Source: Sphaerotilus natans
GTDB lineage: Bacteria > Pseudomonadota > Gammaproteobacteria > Burkholderiales > Burkholderiaceae_C
DNA length: 64,000 bases
NCBI RefSeq assembly: GCF_900156335.1
Contig: NZ_FTMZ01000006.1
Coordinates: 1-64,000 of the forward strand
Direction: 5' to 3'
Made by a program: the position numbers and the translations under genes. This document shows positions 31,741 through 39,657 of this stretch, in pieces; position 1 is the stretch's first letter; every line of letters begins with the position of its first letter. The notes under the pieces are model-generated. The model saw only the letters and a program-made list of their open reading frames with translations. It searched no databases and was not told the origin of the DNA.

Positions 31741-32904
31741 TCACTTCAGCAGCGTCCACTGGCCGTTCTTCACGGTGATCAGCTCGCGACCGCGCTCGTC
31801 GAAGCCGCTGTGGTCGGCCGGGCTCAGGTTGTAGACGCCCTGGGTGGCGGGCAGCTCGCGGATCTGCTCGACCGCGTCGCGCAGCGCGCTGCGGAAGGCC
31901 GGCGTGCCGGGCTTGCCCGACTTCAGCGCGGTGGGAATGGCCGCCTGCAGCATCAGACCGGCGTCATAGACGTTGGCACCGAAGGTGGCGGGCTTGCTGC
32001 CGTGCAGCTTCTCGTAGTCGGCCACGTACTTCGCGGCGATCTTCTTGGTCGGGTGGCTGTCGCTCACCTGGTCGAGCACCAGCATCGCGCTGGCGGCCAG
32101 CACCGTGCCCTCGACCTTGCGCCCGCCCAGCTTCAGGAAGTCGGGCAGCGCCGCGCCGTGGGTCTGGTAGACGCGGCCTTTGTAGCCCTGGTCGAACAGC
32201 GTGGTCTGCGGCAGCACTGCGGAGCTGCCCGGCGCGGCGATCAGCACCGCCTCGGGCGCGGCGGCCAGCACCTTGAGCCCCTGCGCGGTCAGCGAGGTGT
32301 CCTGGCGCTGGAAGCGCTCGGTGGCGACGATCTTCAGGCCCGACTTCTCCGCCAGCGCGCTCGCCACCTTGAGCCAGTTGTCGCCGTAGGGGTCGGCGGT
32401 GCCGATGAAGCCCAGGGTCTTCACCTTGGCCGCGACCATGTGCTGCACCAGCGCGCGGGCAATCAGGTCGTCGTTCTGCGTGGTCTTGAAGACCCACTTC
32501 TTCTTGTCGTCCATCGGCAGCACCACGGCGGCGGTGCCCACCGGGGCGAACATCGGCACGCCGGCCTCGGCGGCGAACTGGATCACGCCCATCGCGTTGG
32601 GCGAGCCGCTCGGGCCGATGATGGCATCCACCTTCTCCTCGTTGATCAGCTTGCGGAAGGCCGCCACCGAGGCGGTCGGATCGCTGGCGTCATCCAGCGC
32701 GATGTACTGCACCTTCTGTCCGGCCACTTCGGTGGGCAGCAGCGGCACGGTGTTCTTCTGCGGCTGCCCCACCAGCGCGATCGGGCCGGTCGAGGAGGTC
32801 ACCACCCCGACCTTGATCTGGGCCTGCGCCACGCCGGCGCTCAGGGTCAGCGCCGTGGTCGCGGCCACAGCAGAGACGACTCGGGAAAAGGTCGGGAACG
32901 TCAT
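31741..32904 (-). CDS. ABC transporter periplasmic binding protein (LivJ/LivK, type I fold)
   Basis: A 387-residue type I periplasmic receptor. From the ATG at 32904 a Sec signal (FSRVVSAVAATTALTLSAGVAQAQ) is followed by IKVGVVTSSTGPIALVGQPQKNTV. IIGPSGSPNAMGVIQFAAEAGVPMFAP and GFIGTADPYGDNWLKVAS are family motifs. An in-frame ATG eleven codons earlier has no better ribosome site. It leads the liv transporter and diverges from iacA across a 333-bp region, so uptake of an aromatic acid such as indole-3-acetate is a reasonable inference, though branched-chain amino acids cannot be excluded. Confidence 0.92.
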   Translation of the reverse strand: MTFPTFSRVVSAVAATTALTLSAGVAQAQIKVGVVTSSTGPIALVGQPQKNTVPLLPTEVAGQKVQYIALDDASDPTASVAAFRKLINEEKVDAIIGPSGSPNAMGVIQFAAEAGVPMFAPVGTAAVVLPMDDKKKWVFKTTQNDDLIARALVQHMVAAKVKTLGFIGTADPYGDNWLKVASALAEKSGLKIVATERFQRQDTSLTAQGLKVLAAAPEAVLIAAPGSSAVLPQTTLFDQGYKGRVYQTHGAALPDFLKLGGRKVEGTVLAASAMLVLDQVSDSHPTKKIAAKYVADYEKLHGSKPATFGANVYDAGLMLQAAIPTALKSGKPGTPAFRSALRDAVEQIRELPATQGVYNLSPADHSGFDERGRELITVKNGQWTLLK

Positions 32905-33237
32905 GGGCAAAGGGCTCCGTTGAAGGGCGTCGGTCAAGCGGATCCGGCGGACGGACCGCCGGTCGGAAAGCGTTGGCAGGGATACAGCAGATTGCGTGCC
33001 AATTCACATTTTTATCTGCTTGAAAATTCCAGCATATAGACGCGCACGAGGCCGATGTCCATGCCAATAAATGCGCATCAACCGTCCAAACAGGTGCACT
33101 TTGCGCCAGTATGCAGCGTTATCACAGCGGGTTTGCACCAACTTTGACCGACCGCAGATCAGCAAAAAATTAGTTGACGATTCACGTTTTATTTCGCTAT
33201 CGTCTGGCCCATCGCAAGCCCGAACGGAGCCCATTGC
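32905..33237. promoter_or_regulatory. Divergent control region between the liv transporter and the iac operon
   Basis: 333 bp, markedly more A/T-rich than the flanks, with no supportable gene. The iacA promoter is TTGACG (33174-33179), 18 nt, TATCGT (33198-33203), followed by a CGGAG ribosome site about 10 nt before the ATG. A 19-nt stretch within the promoter spacer (33180-33198, ATTCACG...) is imperfectly repeated (14 of 19) at 33002-33020 on the liv side. GGTGCA (33093-33098) and TGCACC (33134-33139) form a spaced inverted pair. Any of these could be a regulator site. Confidence 0.55.
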
Positions 33238-34422
33238 ATGAGCGTCCTGACCCCCATCGCCGCGCTGGCGACCGCCTCATCGGATCCCACGCCGCCGGCC
33301 CTGGCCCCCCTCTCGCCCGACCTGCTGCTGAGCGACATCCGCCGCCGCCGCGAGGAGTTCACCCGGCTGCAGCAGATCGCCCCGGACGTGATCGGGCAGT
33401 TCCGCCGCCTGGGCGTCTACCGCGCCCTCGTCCCGAAGGCCCTGGGCGGCGACGAGAAGGGGCCGCGCGAGTTCTGCGAGCTGGTCGAGACCATCGCGCA
33501 GGCCGACGGCTCGGCCGGCTGGGTCGCCAGCTTCGGCATGGGCGTGACCTACCTGGCCGCGCTGCCGCCGGCGACGCTGGCGGCGATCTACGCCGAAGGC
33601 CCTGACGTGGTCTTCGCCGGCGGCATCTTTCCGCCGCAGCGCGCGCCGAAGGTCGCCGGCGGCTTCGAGGTCAGCGGCCGCTGGGCCTGGTCCAGCGGCT
33701 GCACCGGCGCCGACGTGATCGGCGTCGGCATCGCGCCGGTCGAGGGCGACAAGACCGCGCTGCCGCGCATGGCGGTCATGCCGCGCGAGAAGGTTCAGAT
33801 CGAGCGCGCCTGGAACGTCACCGGTCTGGTCGGCACCGGCAGTCATGACGTGGTGGTGGACCGGGTGGTCGTGCCGGAGGACTGGACCTTCGTGCGTGGC
33901 AGCCGCTCGCAGCGCATGGAACCGATGTTCCGCTACCCCACGCTGGCCTTTGCGGCGCAGGTGCTCAGCGTGGTGTCGCTGGGCATCGCCCGCGGCGCGA
34001 TCGAGGAGCTGCGCCGGCTGGCGGTCGATCGCCCCTCGGTGACCGGCGCGCCGCGTCTGGCCGACCGGCCGCAGGTGCAGATCGAGCTGGCCCGCGCCGA
34101 GGCGCAGCTGCGCTCGGCCCGCGCCTTCTTCTTCGACGCGATCGACGAGGCCTGGGACAGCCTGCTCGCCGGCGACGAGGTGAGCCCGGAACAGACCCGG
34201 CTGCTGCGGCTGTCGGCCACCCACGCCGCGCGCACCGGCGCCGAGGTGGCGCGGGCCATCCAGATGCAGACCGGCATGACCGGCGTCTACCACGACAGCC
34301 CGATCTCCCAGCAGGTGCGCGATGCGCAGGTGCTGACCCAGCACGCCTTCATGGGCGACATCACCTACCAGAACGCCGGCGCGATGAGCTTCGGCCTGGC
34401 CCCGCTGCCGGGATTTCTCTGA
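33238..34422 (+). CDS. iacA: Indole-3-acetate monooxygenase component, acyl-CoA-dehydrogenase fold
   Basis: A 394-residue flavin-dependent monooxygenase of the acyl-CoA dehydrogenase fold (HpaH/DszC/HsaA group). N-terminal helical domain (RRREEFTRLQQIAPDVIGQFRRLGVYRALVPKALGG), central beta domain (GFEVSGRWAWSSGCTGADVIGVG, GLVGTGSHDVVVDRVVVPEDW) and C-terminal helical domain ending GVYHDSPISQQVRDAQVLTQHAFMGDI. It lacks the catalytic Glu context of true acyl-CoA dehydrogenases. In iac clusters IacA carries out the first oxygenation of indole-3-acetate using reduced flavin from IacG. It heads an operon with the whole iac gene set, which is the main basis for the name. Confidence 0.88.
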   Translation: MSVLTPIAALATASSDPTPPALAPLSPDLLLSDIRRRREEFTRLQQIAPDVIGQFRRLGVYRALVPKALGGDEKGPREFCELVETIAQADGSAGWVASFGMGVTYLAALPPATLAAIYAEGPDVVFAGGIFPPQRAPKVAGGFEVSGRWAWSSGCTGADVIGVGIAPVEGDKTALPRMAVMPREKVQIERAWNVTGLVGTGSHDVVVDRVVVPEDWTFVRGSRSQRMEPMFRYPTLAFAAQVLSVVSLGIARGAIEELRRLAVDRPSVTGAPRLADRPQVQIELARAEAQLRSARAFFFDAIDEAWDSLLAGDEVSPEQTRLLRLSATHAARTGAEVARAIQMQTGMTGVYHDSPISQQVRDAQVLTQHAFMGDITYQNAGAMSFGLAPLPGFL

Positions 34423-34460
34423 CCCCCCGCCGACCCGAACCCGACTCCAGGAGCCCCGAC

Positions 34461-34844
34461 ATGGCGATCCGCACCCTTTTCTGCATCGGCATCAACCAGA
34501 ACTTCTTCGACGCCACGCCCGAGGAGGCCAAAGACGTCTGGCTGGCCTTCGGCAGCATGATGAACGGCATCGCCGCGCTGCCCGGCGTGACCGTGCTAGG
34601 CAACATGGACGACGACCAGAGCATGGTCGGCCCCTCCACCCAGTGGCCCTGGACCTGCTACGTGCTGGCCGACGTGCCGGATCAGGCCACCGTCCACGCG
34701 GCCTGCAACCTGTTCCGCACGATCGTCGTCGGCCAGGGGCCGTACAAGCTGTGGAAGTACGCCAAGGTCGAGGCCCGCATGGGCCGCGAGCTGGTGGTGC
34801 CGCCGCACCTGCTGCCGCCGGCCGCCGCCCCCGCGCAGGCCTGA
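34461..34844 (+). CDS. iacB: IacB-like small protein of the auxin catabolic operon
   Basis: A 127-residue protein starting MAIRTLFCIGINQNFFDATPEEAKDVW, with GVTVLGNMDDDQSMVGPSTQWPWTCYVL and a second half LFRTIVVGQGPYKLWKYAKVEARMGREL. No catalytic motif is seen. The size, the alpha/beta pattern resembling a ferredoxin-like dimer and the position between iacA and iacI match IacB, whose biochemical role is unresolved. A CAGGAG site precedes the ATG. Confidence 0.75.
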   Translation: MAIRTLFCIGINQNFFDATPEEAKDVWLAFGSMMNGIAALPGVTVLGNMDDDQSMVGPSTQWPWTCYVLADVPDQATVHAACNLFRTIVVGQGPYKLWKYAKVEARMGRELVVPPHLLPPAAAPAQA

Positions 34845-34855
34845 GGCCCGCCGCC

Positions 34856-35431
34856 ATGAGCGATCTCGCCCCCCTGATGTCGCGCCTGGACGCGCTGCAG
34901 GCTCGCCTGCAGCGCTTCGAGGACGCCGAGGCGATCCGCGCCTGCGTGCTGCGCTACATGGCGCTGTGCGACCGGCTCGACGCCACGACGCCGATGGACG
35001 CACTCGGCGACTGCTTCACCGAAGATGCGGTCTGGGCCGGCAAAGGGGCGCGCTATGGCAGCGCCTTCGGCGGTCACCAGGGCCGCGCCGCCATCGTGGC
35101 GATGCTGGGCCGCTACCGCGGCTCGATGCCCGGTGACGGCGAGACGCCGGTGCGCGCGCCGCACTTCAGCTTCAACGCGCATTTCCTGTGCAACGAGCAG
35201 ATCCAGGCCACCGGCGCGGACACCGCCACGGCGGCGTGGCAGATGCTGCAGACCTCCAGTTTCTCGGCGGGTGGCTCGCACCTCAACGCCGCGCAGCTCC
35301 AGCTGCAGATGCGCCGAGACCACGACGGCGCCTGGCGCATCGCCCGCTTCGAGACCGAGAACCTGCTGAGCCGCCCGGTGACGGGCTGGCATGCCGAGGC
35401 CGCCCTGCCGGTGCCCGCGCGCCACGACTGA
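34856..35431 (+). CDS. iacI: SnoaL-like protein, IacI type
   Basis: A 191-residue NTF2/SnoaL-fold protein: a leading coiled helix (LMSRLDALQARLQRFEDAEAIRACVLRYMALCDRLD), then LGDCFTEDAVWAGKGARYGSAFGGHQGRAAIVAMLGRYRG and the curved sheet with HFLCNEQIQATG and RIARFETENLLSRP. The fold resembles small subunits of ring-hydroxylating dioxygenases as well as isomerase-like pocket proteins. The start is 11 nt after iacB. IacI is required or accessory in known iac pathways, but its reaction is not established. Confidence 0.75.
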   Translation: MSDLAPLMSRLDALQARLQRFEDAEAIRACVLRYMALCDRLDATTPMDALGDCFTEDAVWAGKGARYGSAFGGHQGRAAIVAMLGRYRGSMPGDGETPVRAPHFSFNAHFLCNEQIQATGADTATAAWQMLQTSSFSAGGSHLNAAQLQLQMRRDHDGAWRIARFETENLLSRPVTGWHAEAALPVPARHD

Positions 35432-35477
35432 TCGCGCGCCGCGCCCGCCCCACACCGAACGCCTTTCGAGAACCGAC

Positions 35478-36764
35478 ATGAACGCACCGATCTCCCCCAT
35501 CACCTTCCAGCGCCCGAGCCGCGACCACGGCGAGCTGGTGCGCACCGACCGCGTCCACACCAGCCTCTACACCGACCCGGCCATCTTCGACGCCGAGATG
35601 GACAAGATCTTCCGCAACTGCTGGGTCTGGGTCGCCCACGAGAGCGAGCTGCCCGAGCCCGGCAGCTTCAAGACGCACTGGGTGGGCATGGAGCCGGTGA
35701 TCGTCAGCCGCGACCGCAAGAACCAGATCCACGTGCTGCTCAACCGCTGCCGCCACCGCGCCGCCACCGTCTGCGAGCACAAGAAGGGCAAGACCGCCAG
35801 CTTCGTCTGCCCCTACCACGGCTGGGCCTACGCGCTGGACGGCCAGCTGCGCGGCGTGCCCTTCCCCGAGAGCTACGGCGACTGCCTGGACAAGGGCGAG
35901 TTCCCGCTGGTCAGCCTGCGCGTGGAGACCTACAACGGCATGGTCTTCGCCACCTTCCGCGAGGACATCGCGCCGCTGGTGGACTGGCTCGGCCCGGCGA
36001 AGAAGTGGATCGACCTGTTCATGAAGCAGGCCGGCGGCTATCCGGTGAAGGTGGCCGGCGAGCACCGCTTCCGCTTCCCCGGCAACTGGAAGATCCAGCT
36101 GGAGAACACCACCGACGCCTACCACTTCCCGCTGGTGCACAAGAGCTTCCTGAGCTCGATCGACGAGCAGACCAAGGAGGTCTTCGACTTCGTCAAGGGC
36201 CCCGGCTATGTGGAGGACCTGGGCAACGGCCACAGCGTGATGGTGATGATTCCGCAGCTGGTCGATCTGGAAGAGAACCTGGATGCGCCCATCCCCGAGC
36301 GCTTCGAGGCGCTGGCCGAGGCGCTGCGCCAGGAAGGCCATGACGAGCAGCAGGTGCGCCGCCTGGTGCGCGCCGTCGGCGGCACGGGCTTCAACCTGAA
36401 CCTCTTCCCCAACATCGCCTGCTCGATGGCCTTCTTCCGCGTGCTGCAGCCGGTGTCGGTGAACGAAACCGAGATCCACCACGCGGCCATCGTGATGGAC
36501 GGTGGCCCGGCCGCCGCCAACCAGGCCCGGCTGCGCCTGCACGAGCATTTCCAGGGCCCGATGGGCTTCGGCACGCCCGACGACAGCGAGGCCTGGGAGC
36601 GCGTGCAGCAAGGCGCCAAGGCCGGCCGCGACCTGTGGATCCTGGTCAACCGCGGCCTGCCGGGAGAGCGCCTGACCGAGGACGGCCTCGCCAGCGACGT
36701 CAGCGCCGAGACCGGCATGCGCGCCGCCTACCAGCAGTGGAAGAAGCTGATGACGGCCGAGTGA
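35478..36764 (+). CDS. iacC: Rieske aromatic dioxygenase alpha subunit (IacC)
   Basis: A 428-residue terminal-oxygenase large subunit. The Rieske [2Fe-2S] site is NRCRHRAATVCEHKKGKTASFVCPYHGW (positions about 80-107; C-x-H ... C-x2-H). The mononuclear iron site in NTTDAYHFPLVH supplies the bridging Asp and two His (D-x2-H-x4-H). The start at 35478 is MNAPISPITFQRP; the frame is open upstream. In iac pathways the IacC-IacD dioxygenase acts late, on the way from the dioxindole acetate intermediate to catechol. It is followed by its small subunit. Confidence 0.9.
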   Translation: MNAPISPITFQRPSRDHGELVRTDRVHTSLYTDPAIFDAEMDKIFRNCWVWVAHESELPEPGSFKTHWVGMEPVIVSRDRKNQIHVLLNRCRHRAATVCEHKKGKTASFVCPYHGWAYALDGQLRGVPFPESYGDCLDKGEFPLVSLRVETYNGMVFATFREDIAPLVDWLGPAKKWIDLFMKQAGGYPVKVAGEHRFRFPGNWKIQLENTTDAYHFPLVHKSFLSSIDEQTKEVFDFVKGPGYVEDLGNGHSVMVMIPQLVDLEENLDAPIPERFEALAEALRQEGHDEQQVRRLVRAVGGTGFNLNLFPNIACSMAFFRVLQPVSVNETEIHHAAIVMDGGPAAANQARLRLHEHFQGPMGFGTPDDSEAWERVQQGAKAGRDLWILVNRGLPGERLTEDGLASDVSAETGMRAAYQQWKKLMTAE

Positions 36765-36826
36765 GCGCCGCCGCGCCGCTTGCGTCTCATGCCCCTCCCC
36801 ACCGAACCGTTTTCCCCCCTGCTGCC

Positions 36827-37303
36827 ATGAACCTTCCTCTGCTGCAAAGCCTCACCGCCTTCGTCTGGGCCGAGGCCGACATGCTCGACCACCATGAATA
36901 CGGCGCCTGGCTCGACCTGTGGTCGCCCGCCGGCACCTACATCGTGCCGATCGACCCCGAGGCCACCGACTTCGACAACACGCTGAACTACGCGCACGAC
37001 AACACCGCGATGCGCAGCGCCCGCGTGGCGCGGCTGACCAGCGGCGAGTCGGTCTCGACCCAGCCGATGGCGCGCACCGTGCGCAACGTCTCGCGCCTGC
37101 GGGTGCTCTCCGACGACGGCCTCACCGTCGTGCTGCGCGGCGTGCAGGACCTGCACGAATTCCGCAAGACCCACCGCCACCAGTACACCGCCGACGTGAC
37201 CTGGACGATGGCGCGCAACGGCGAGGGCTGGCGCATCGAGCGCAAGGTGCTGCGCCTGATCAACTCGACCGACGCCCTGGCCGGCATCGGCTTCATCCTC
37301 TGA
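36827..37303 (+). CDS. iacD: Rieske aromatic dioxygenase beta subunit (IacD)
   Basis: A 158-residue small subunit with the NTF2-like fold: AFVWAEADMLDHHEYGAWLDLWSPAGTYIVP, then a RVARLTSGESVSTQPMARTVRNVSRLRV strand region typical of the beta subunits, and HQYTADVTWTMARNGEGWRIERKVLRLINS at the end. It has no metal site and stabilises the alpha3-beta3 hexamer. The ATG at 36827 is 62 nt after iacC; the frame is open upstream inside iacC but without family-like sequence. Confidence 0.88.
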   Translation: MNLPLLQSLTAFVWAEADMLDHHEYGAWLDLWSPAGTYIVPIDPEATDFDNTLNYAHDNTAMRSARVARLTSGESVSTQPMARTVRNVSRLRVLSDDGLTVVLRGVQDLHEFRKTHRHQYTADVTWTMARNGEGWRIERKVLRLINSTDALAGIGFIL

Positions 37304-37317
37304 GGCGGAGTGCAGCG

Positions 37318-38085
37318 ATGACGAGCCTCGGCACCCTTTCTTCCTCCCCGGTCGCGCTGGTCACTGGCGCCGGCACCGGCCTGGGCCTGGCCATCGCCAC
37401 CGAGCTGCACCGCGCCGGCCACCGCGTGCTGCTGACCGACCGCGACGGTGCGGCCGTGGCGGCCGCTGCGGCCACGCTGGACGCGGATGGCCAGACCGCA
37501 GCCGGCCTGGCGCTGGACGTGCTCGACAAGGGCGCCTTCGAGGCGGCGCTGGCCTGGCTGGCCGAGAGCGGCTGGGGCGTGCCGCGGGTGCTGGTCAACA
37601 ACGCCGCGCTGACGATGACCACGCCGGTCATGCAGATCAGCCCGGAGGAGTTCAGCCGCGTCACCGACGTGAACCTGCGCGGCTGCTTCCTGGGCTGCCA
37701 GGTCATCGGCCAGGCGATGGCGGACGCCGGCTTCGGGCGCATCGTCAACGTCGCTTCGCTGGCCGGGCAGAACGGCGGCACGGCCTCGGGCGCGCACTAC
37801 GCCGCCAGCAAGGCCGGGATCCTCACGCTGACCAAGATCTTCGCCCGCGCGCTGGCCGCCCAGGGCGTCACCGTCAACGCGGTGGCGCCGGGGCCTCTGG
37901 ACCTGCCCTCGGTGCACGCGATGGTGCCGGCCGACAAGCTCGCGCAGATCGTCCAGACCATTCCGGTGCAGCGCCTGGGTGACCCGCGCTTCATCGCCAA
38001 GGCCGTGGTCCTGCTCGCCGACGAGGGTGCGGCCAGCGTCACCGGCGCCGCCTGGGACCTCAACGGCGGCCTCTTCATGCGCTGA
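37318..38085 (+). CDS. iacE: Short-chain dehydrogenase/reductase (IacE)
   Basis: A 255-residue classical SDR. The cofactor loop is VTGAGTGLGLAIATEL (about residues 15-30), NNAA is at about 95-98, the catalytic Ser lies in IVNVASLAGQNGG, and YAASKAG holds the Tyr and Lys. The C terminus is GAAWDLNGGLFMR. In Caballeronia IacE converts 2-oxoindole-3-acetate to 3-hydroxy-2-oxindole-3-acetate. The start is 14 nt after iacD and the gene is 11 nt before iacF. Confidence 0.87.
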   Translation: MTSLGTLSSSPVALVTGAGTGLGLAIATELHRAGHRVLLTDRDGAAVAAAAATLDADGQTAAGLALDVLDKGAFEAALAWLAESGWGVPRVLVNNAALTMTTPVMQISPEEFSRVTDVNLRGCFLGCQVIGQAMADAGFGRIVNVASLAGQNGGTASGAHYAASKAGILTLTKIFARALAAQGVTVNAVAPGPLDLPSVHAMVPADKLAQIVQTIPVQRLGDPRFIAKAVVLLADEGAASVTGAAWDLNGGLFMR

Positions 38086-38096
38086 GAAGGAAGACC

Positions 38097-39080
38097 ATGA
38101 ACACCGAACTCCTCGACGTCATCGTGCGCGCGCCGGCGCTGCAGGGCCAGGGCGTGGCCGTCTTCGAGCTGGAAGATGCCGCCGGCCGCCCGCTGCCAGC
38201 CTTCACCGCCGGCGCCCATATCGATCTGCACCTGCCCGGCGGCCTGGTACGGCCCTATTCGCTGTGCGGCGACCCGGCCGACACCCGCCGCTACCGCCTG
38301 GGCGTGCTCAAGGACCCGGCCTCGCGCGGCGGCTCGCAGGCGGTGCACCAGCACCTGCTGACCGAGGGAACACGCCTGGCCATCGGAGCGCCGCGCAACC
38401 ATTTCCCGCTGGAAGAAGCTGCGCCGCACAGCGTGCTGATCGGCGGCGGCATCGGCATCACGCCGATGCTGGCGATGGCCTGGCGGCTGCACGCGCTGGG
38501 CGCCTCCTTCGAGCTGCACTACTGCGCCCGCAGCCGCACCCAGGCCGCCTTCCTGGGCGAGCTGGAGGCCGCGCCCTGGGCCGCGCGGGTGCAGCTGCAC
38601 TTCGACGACGAGGGGGCCGGTGATCCGGCCGCTGCGCTGAACCCGCAGGCCCGGCTGAAGGCCGCCCCGGCCGGCAGCCACGTCTACGTCTGCGGCCCCA
38701 GCGGCTTCATGGACTGGGTGCTGACCGAGGCCGAGGCCGCCGGCCTGCCCGCCGCGCAGCGCCACCGCGAGTACTTCAGCGCGCCGGTGGCGGCCGCGCC
38801 CGAAGGCGGCGAGCGCGCTTTCGAGGTCGAGCTGCGCCGAAGCCGCAAGACCGTGCAGGTCGGCGCCACCGAGTCGCTTCTGGCGGCGCTGCGCGGCGTC
38901 GGCGTGAAGGTGGCGGTCTCCTGCGAGGAGGGCGTCTGCGGCACCTGCGCCTGCACCGTGCTGGAAGGTGAGCCCGACCACCGCGACGCCTACCTCACCG
39001 ACGAGGAGAAGGCCGACAACGACCAGATCCTGGTGTGCTGCTCGCGCGCGCGCTCGGCCCGCCTGGTGCTGGATCTCTGA
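38097..39080 (+). CDS. iacF: Phthalate-dioxygenase-reductase-type electron transfer protein (IacF)
   Basis: A 327-residue FMN/[2Fe-2S] reductase of the VanB/PDR type. Flavin-binding RPYSLCG (about residues 58-64), NAD-binding VLIGGGIGITPMLAMAWRL and YVCGPSGFMDWV, and a C-terminal plant-type ferredoxin with CEEGVCGTCACTVLEG plus a distant Cys in ILVCCSRA. It passes electrons from NADH to the Rieske centre of IacC-IacD. An AAGGAAG site lies directly before the ATG. Confidence 0.93.
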   Translation: MNTELLDVIVRAPALQGQGVAVFELEDAAGRPLPAFTAGAHIDLHLPGGLVRPYSLCGDPADTRRYRLGVLKDPASRGGSQAVHQHLLTEGTRLAIGAPRNHFPLEEAAPHSVLIGGGIGITPMLAMAWRLHALGASFELHYCARSRTQAAFLGELEAAPWAARVQLHFDDEGAGDPAAALNPQARLKAAPAGSHVYVCGPSGFMDWVLTEAEAAGLPAAQRHREYFSAPVAAAPEGGERAFEVELRRSRKTVQVGATESLLAALRGVGVKVAVSCEEGVCGTCACTVLEGEPDHRDAYLTDEEKADNDQILVCCSRARSARLVLDL

Positions 39081-39097
39081 TCTCCACGGAGCCTGAC

Positions 39098-39619
39098 ATG
39101 AGCGATCTTCCTGCGCCCGTCTCCACCGAGGCCTTCCGCAGCGGCCTGTCACGCCTGGCTGGCGCGGTCACCGTCATCACCACGGCCGGCCCGGCCGGCG
39201 CGGCCGGCTTCACCGCCAGCGCGGTGTGCAGCGTGACCGACAGCCCGCCCACCGTGCTGGTCTGCATGAACCGCAGCAGCCACGCGCACCGATTCTTTGC
39301 TGCCAACGGCGTGCTGTGCGTCAACGTGCTGGCCGCCGCGCAGCAGGAGGTCTCGGCGCGCTTTGCCAGCCGCGACATCCCGATGGACGAGCGCTTCGCG
39401 CGCACGCCCTGGCAAGCCCGCGCCAGCGGCTCGCCCGGCCTGAATGGTGCGCTGGTGCAGCTCGACGGCCGCATCGTCGCCACCCACGAGGTCGGCACGC
39501 ACAGCGTCTTCATCGTCGAGCTGGTCGAGATCCGCCTGGATGCGAGCGACACGCCCGCGCCGGCTGGCCTGGCCTATTTCGACCGGCGCTATCACGCGCT
39601 GGGCGCCGCCGCGGCCTGA
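39098..39619 (+). CDS. iacG: Flavin reductase (IacG)
   Basis: A 173-residue flavin reductase-like FMN-binding protein: AFRSGLSRLAGAVTVITTAGPAGAAGFTASAVCSVTDSPPTVLVCMNRSSHAH, then NGVLCVNVLAAAQQEVSARFAS and HSVFIVELVEI. It supplies reduced FMN or FAD to the IacA monooxygenase, as HpaC does for HpaB. The ATG at 39098 lies 17 nt after iacF. It ends the run of genes that correspond one-to-one with known iac clusters. Confidence 0.9.
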   Translation: MSDLPAPVSTEAFRSGLSRLAGAVTVITTAGPAGAAGFTASAVCSVTDSPPTVLVCMNRSSHAHRFFAANGVLCVNVLAAAQQEVSARFASRDIPMDERFARTPWQARASGSPGLNGALVQLDGRIVATHEVGTHSVFIVELVEIRLDASDTPAPAGLAYFDRRYHALGAAAA

Positions 39620-39657
39620 GCCCGGCCCCCTCTCGCCACCCGCTGCAGGAGCCTTCG

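Noticed and set aside
31741-32904. Firm call of the liv system as a branched-chain amino acid transporter
   Set aside because: The family also includes receptors for aromatic acids, urea and amides; the neighbourhood favours an aromatic acid and the sequence alone does not decide.
33004-33234. 76-codon minus-strand frame in the liv-iacA gap
   Set aside because: Covers the promoter elements, lacks a ribosome site and any domain; composition is like the A/T-rich spacer.
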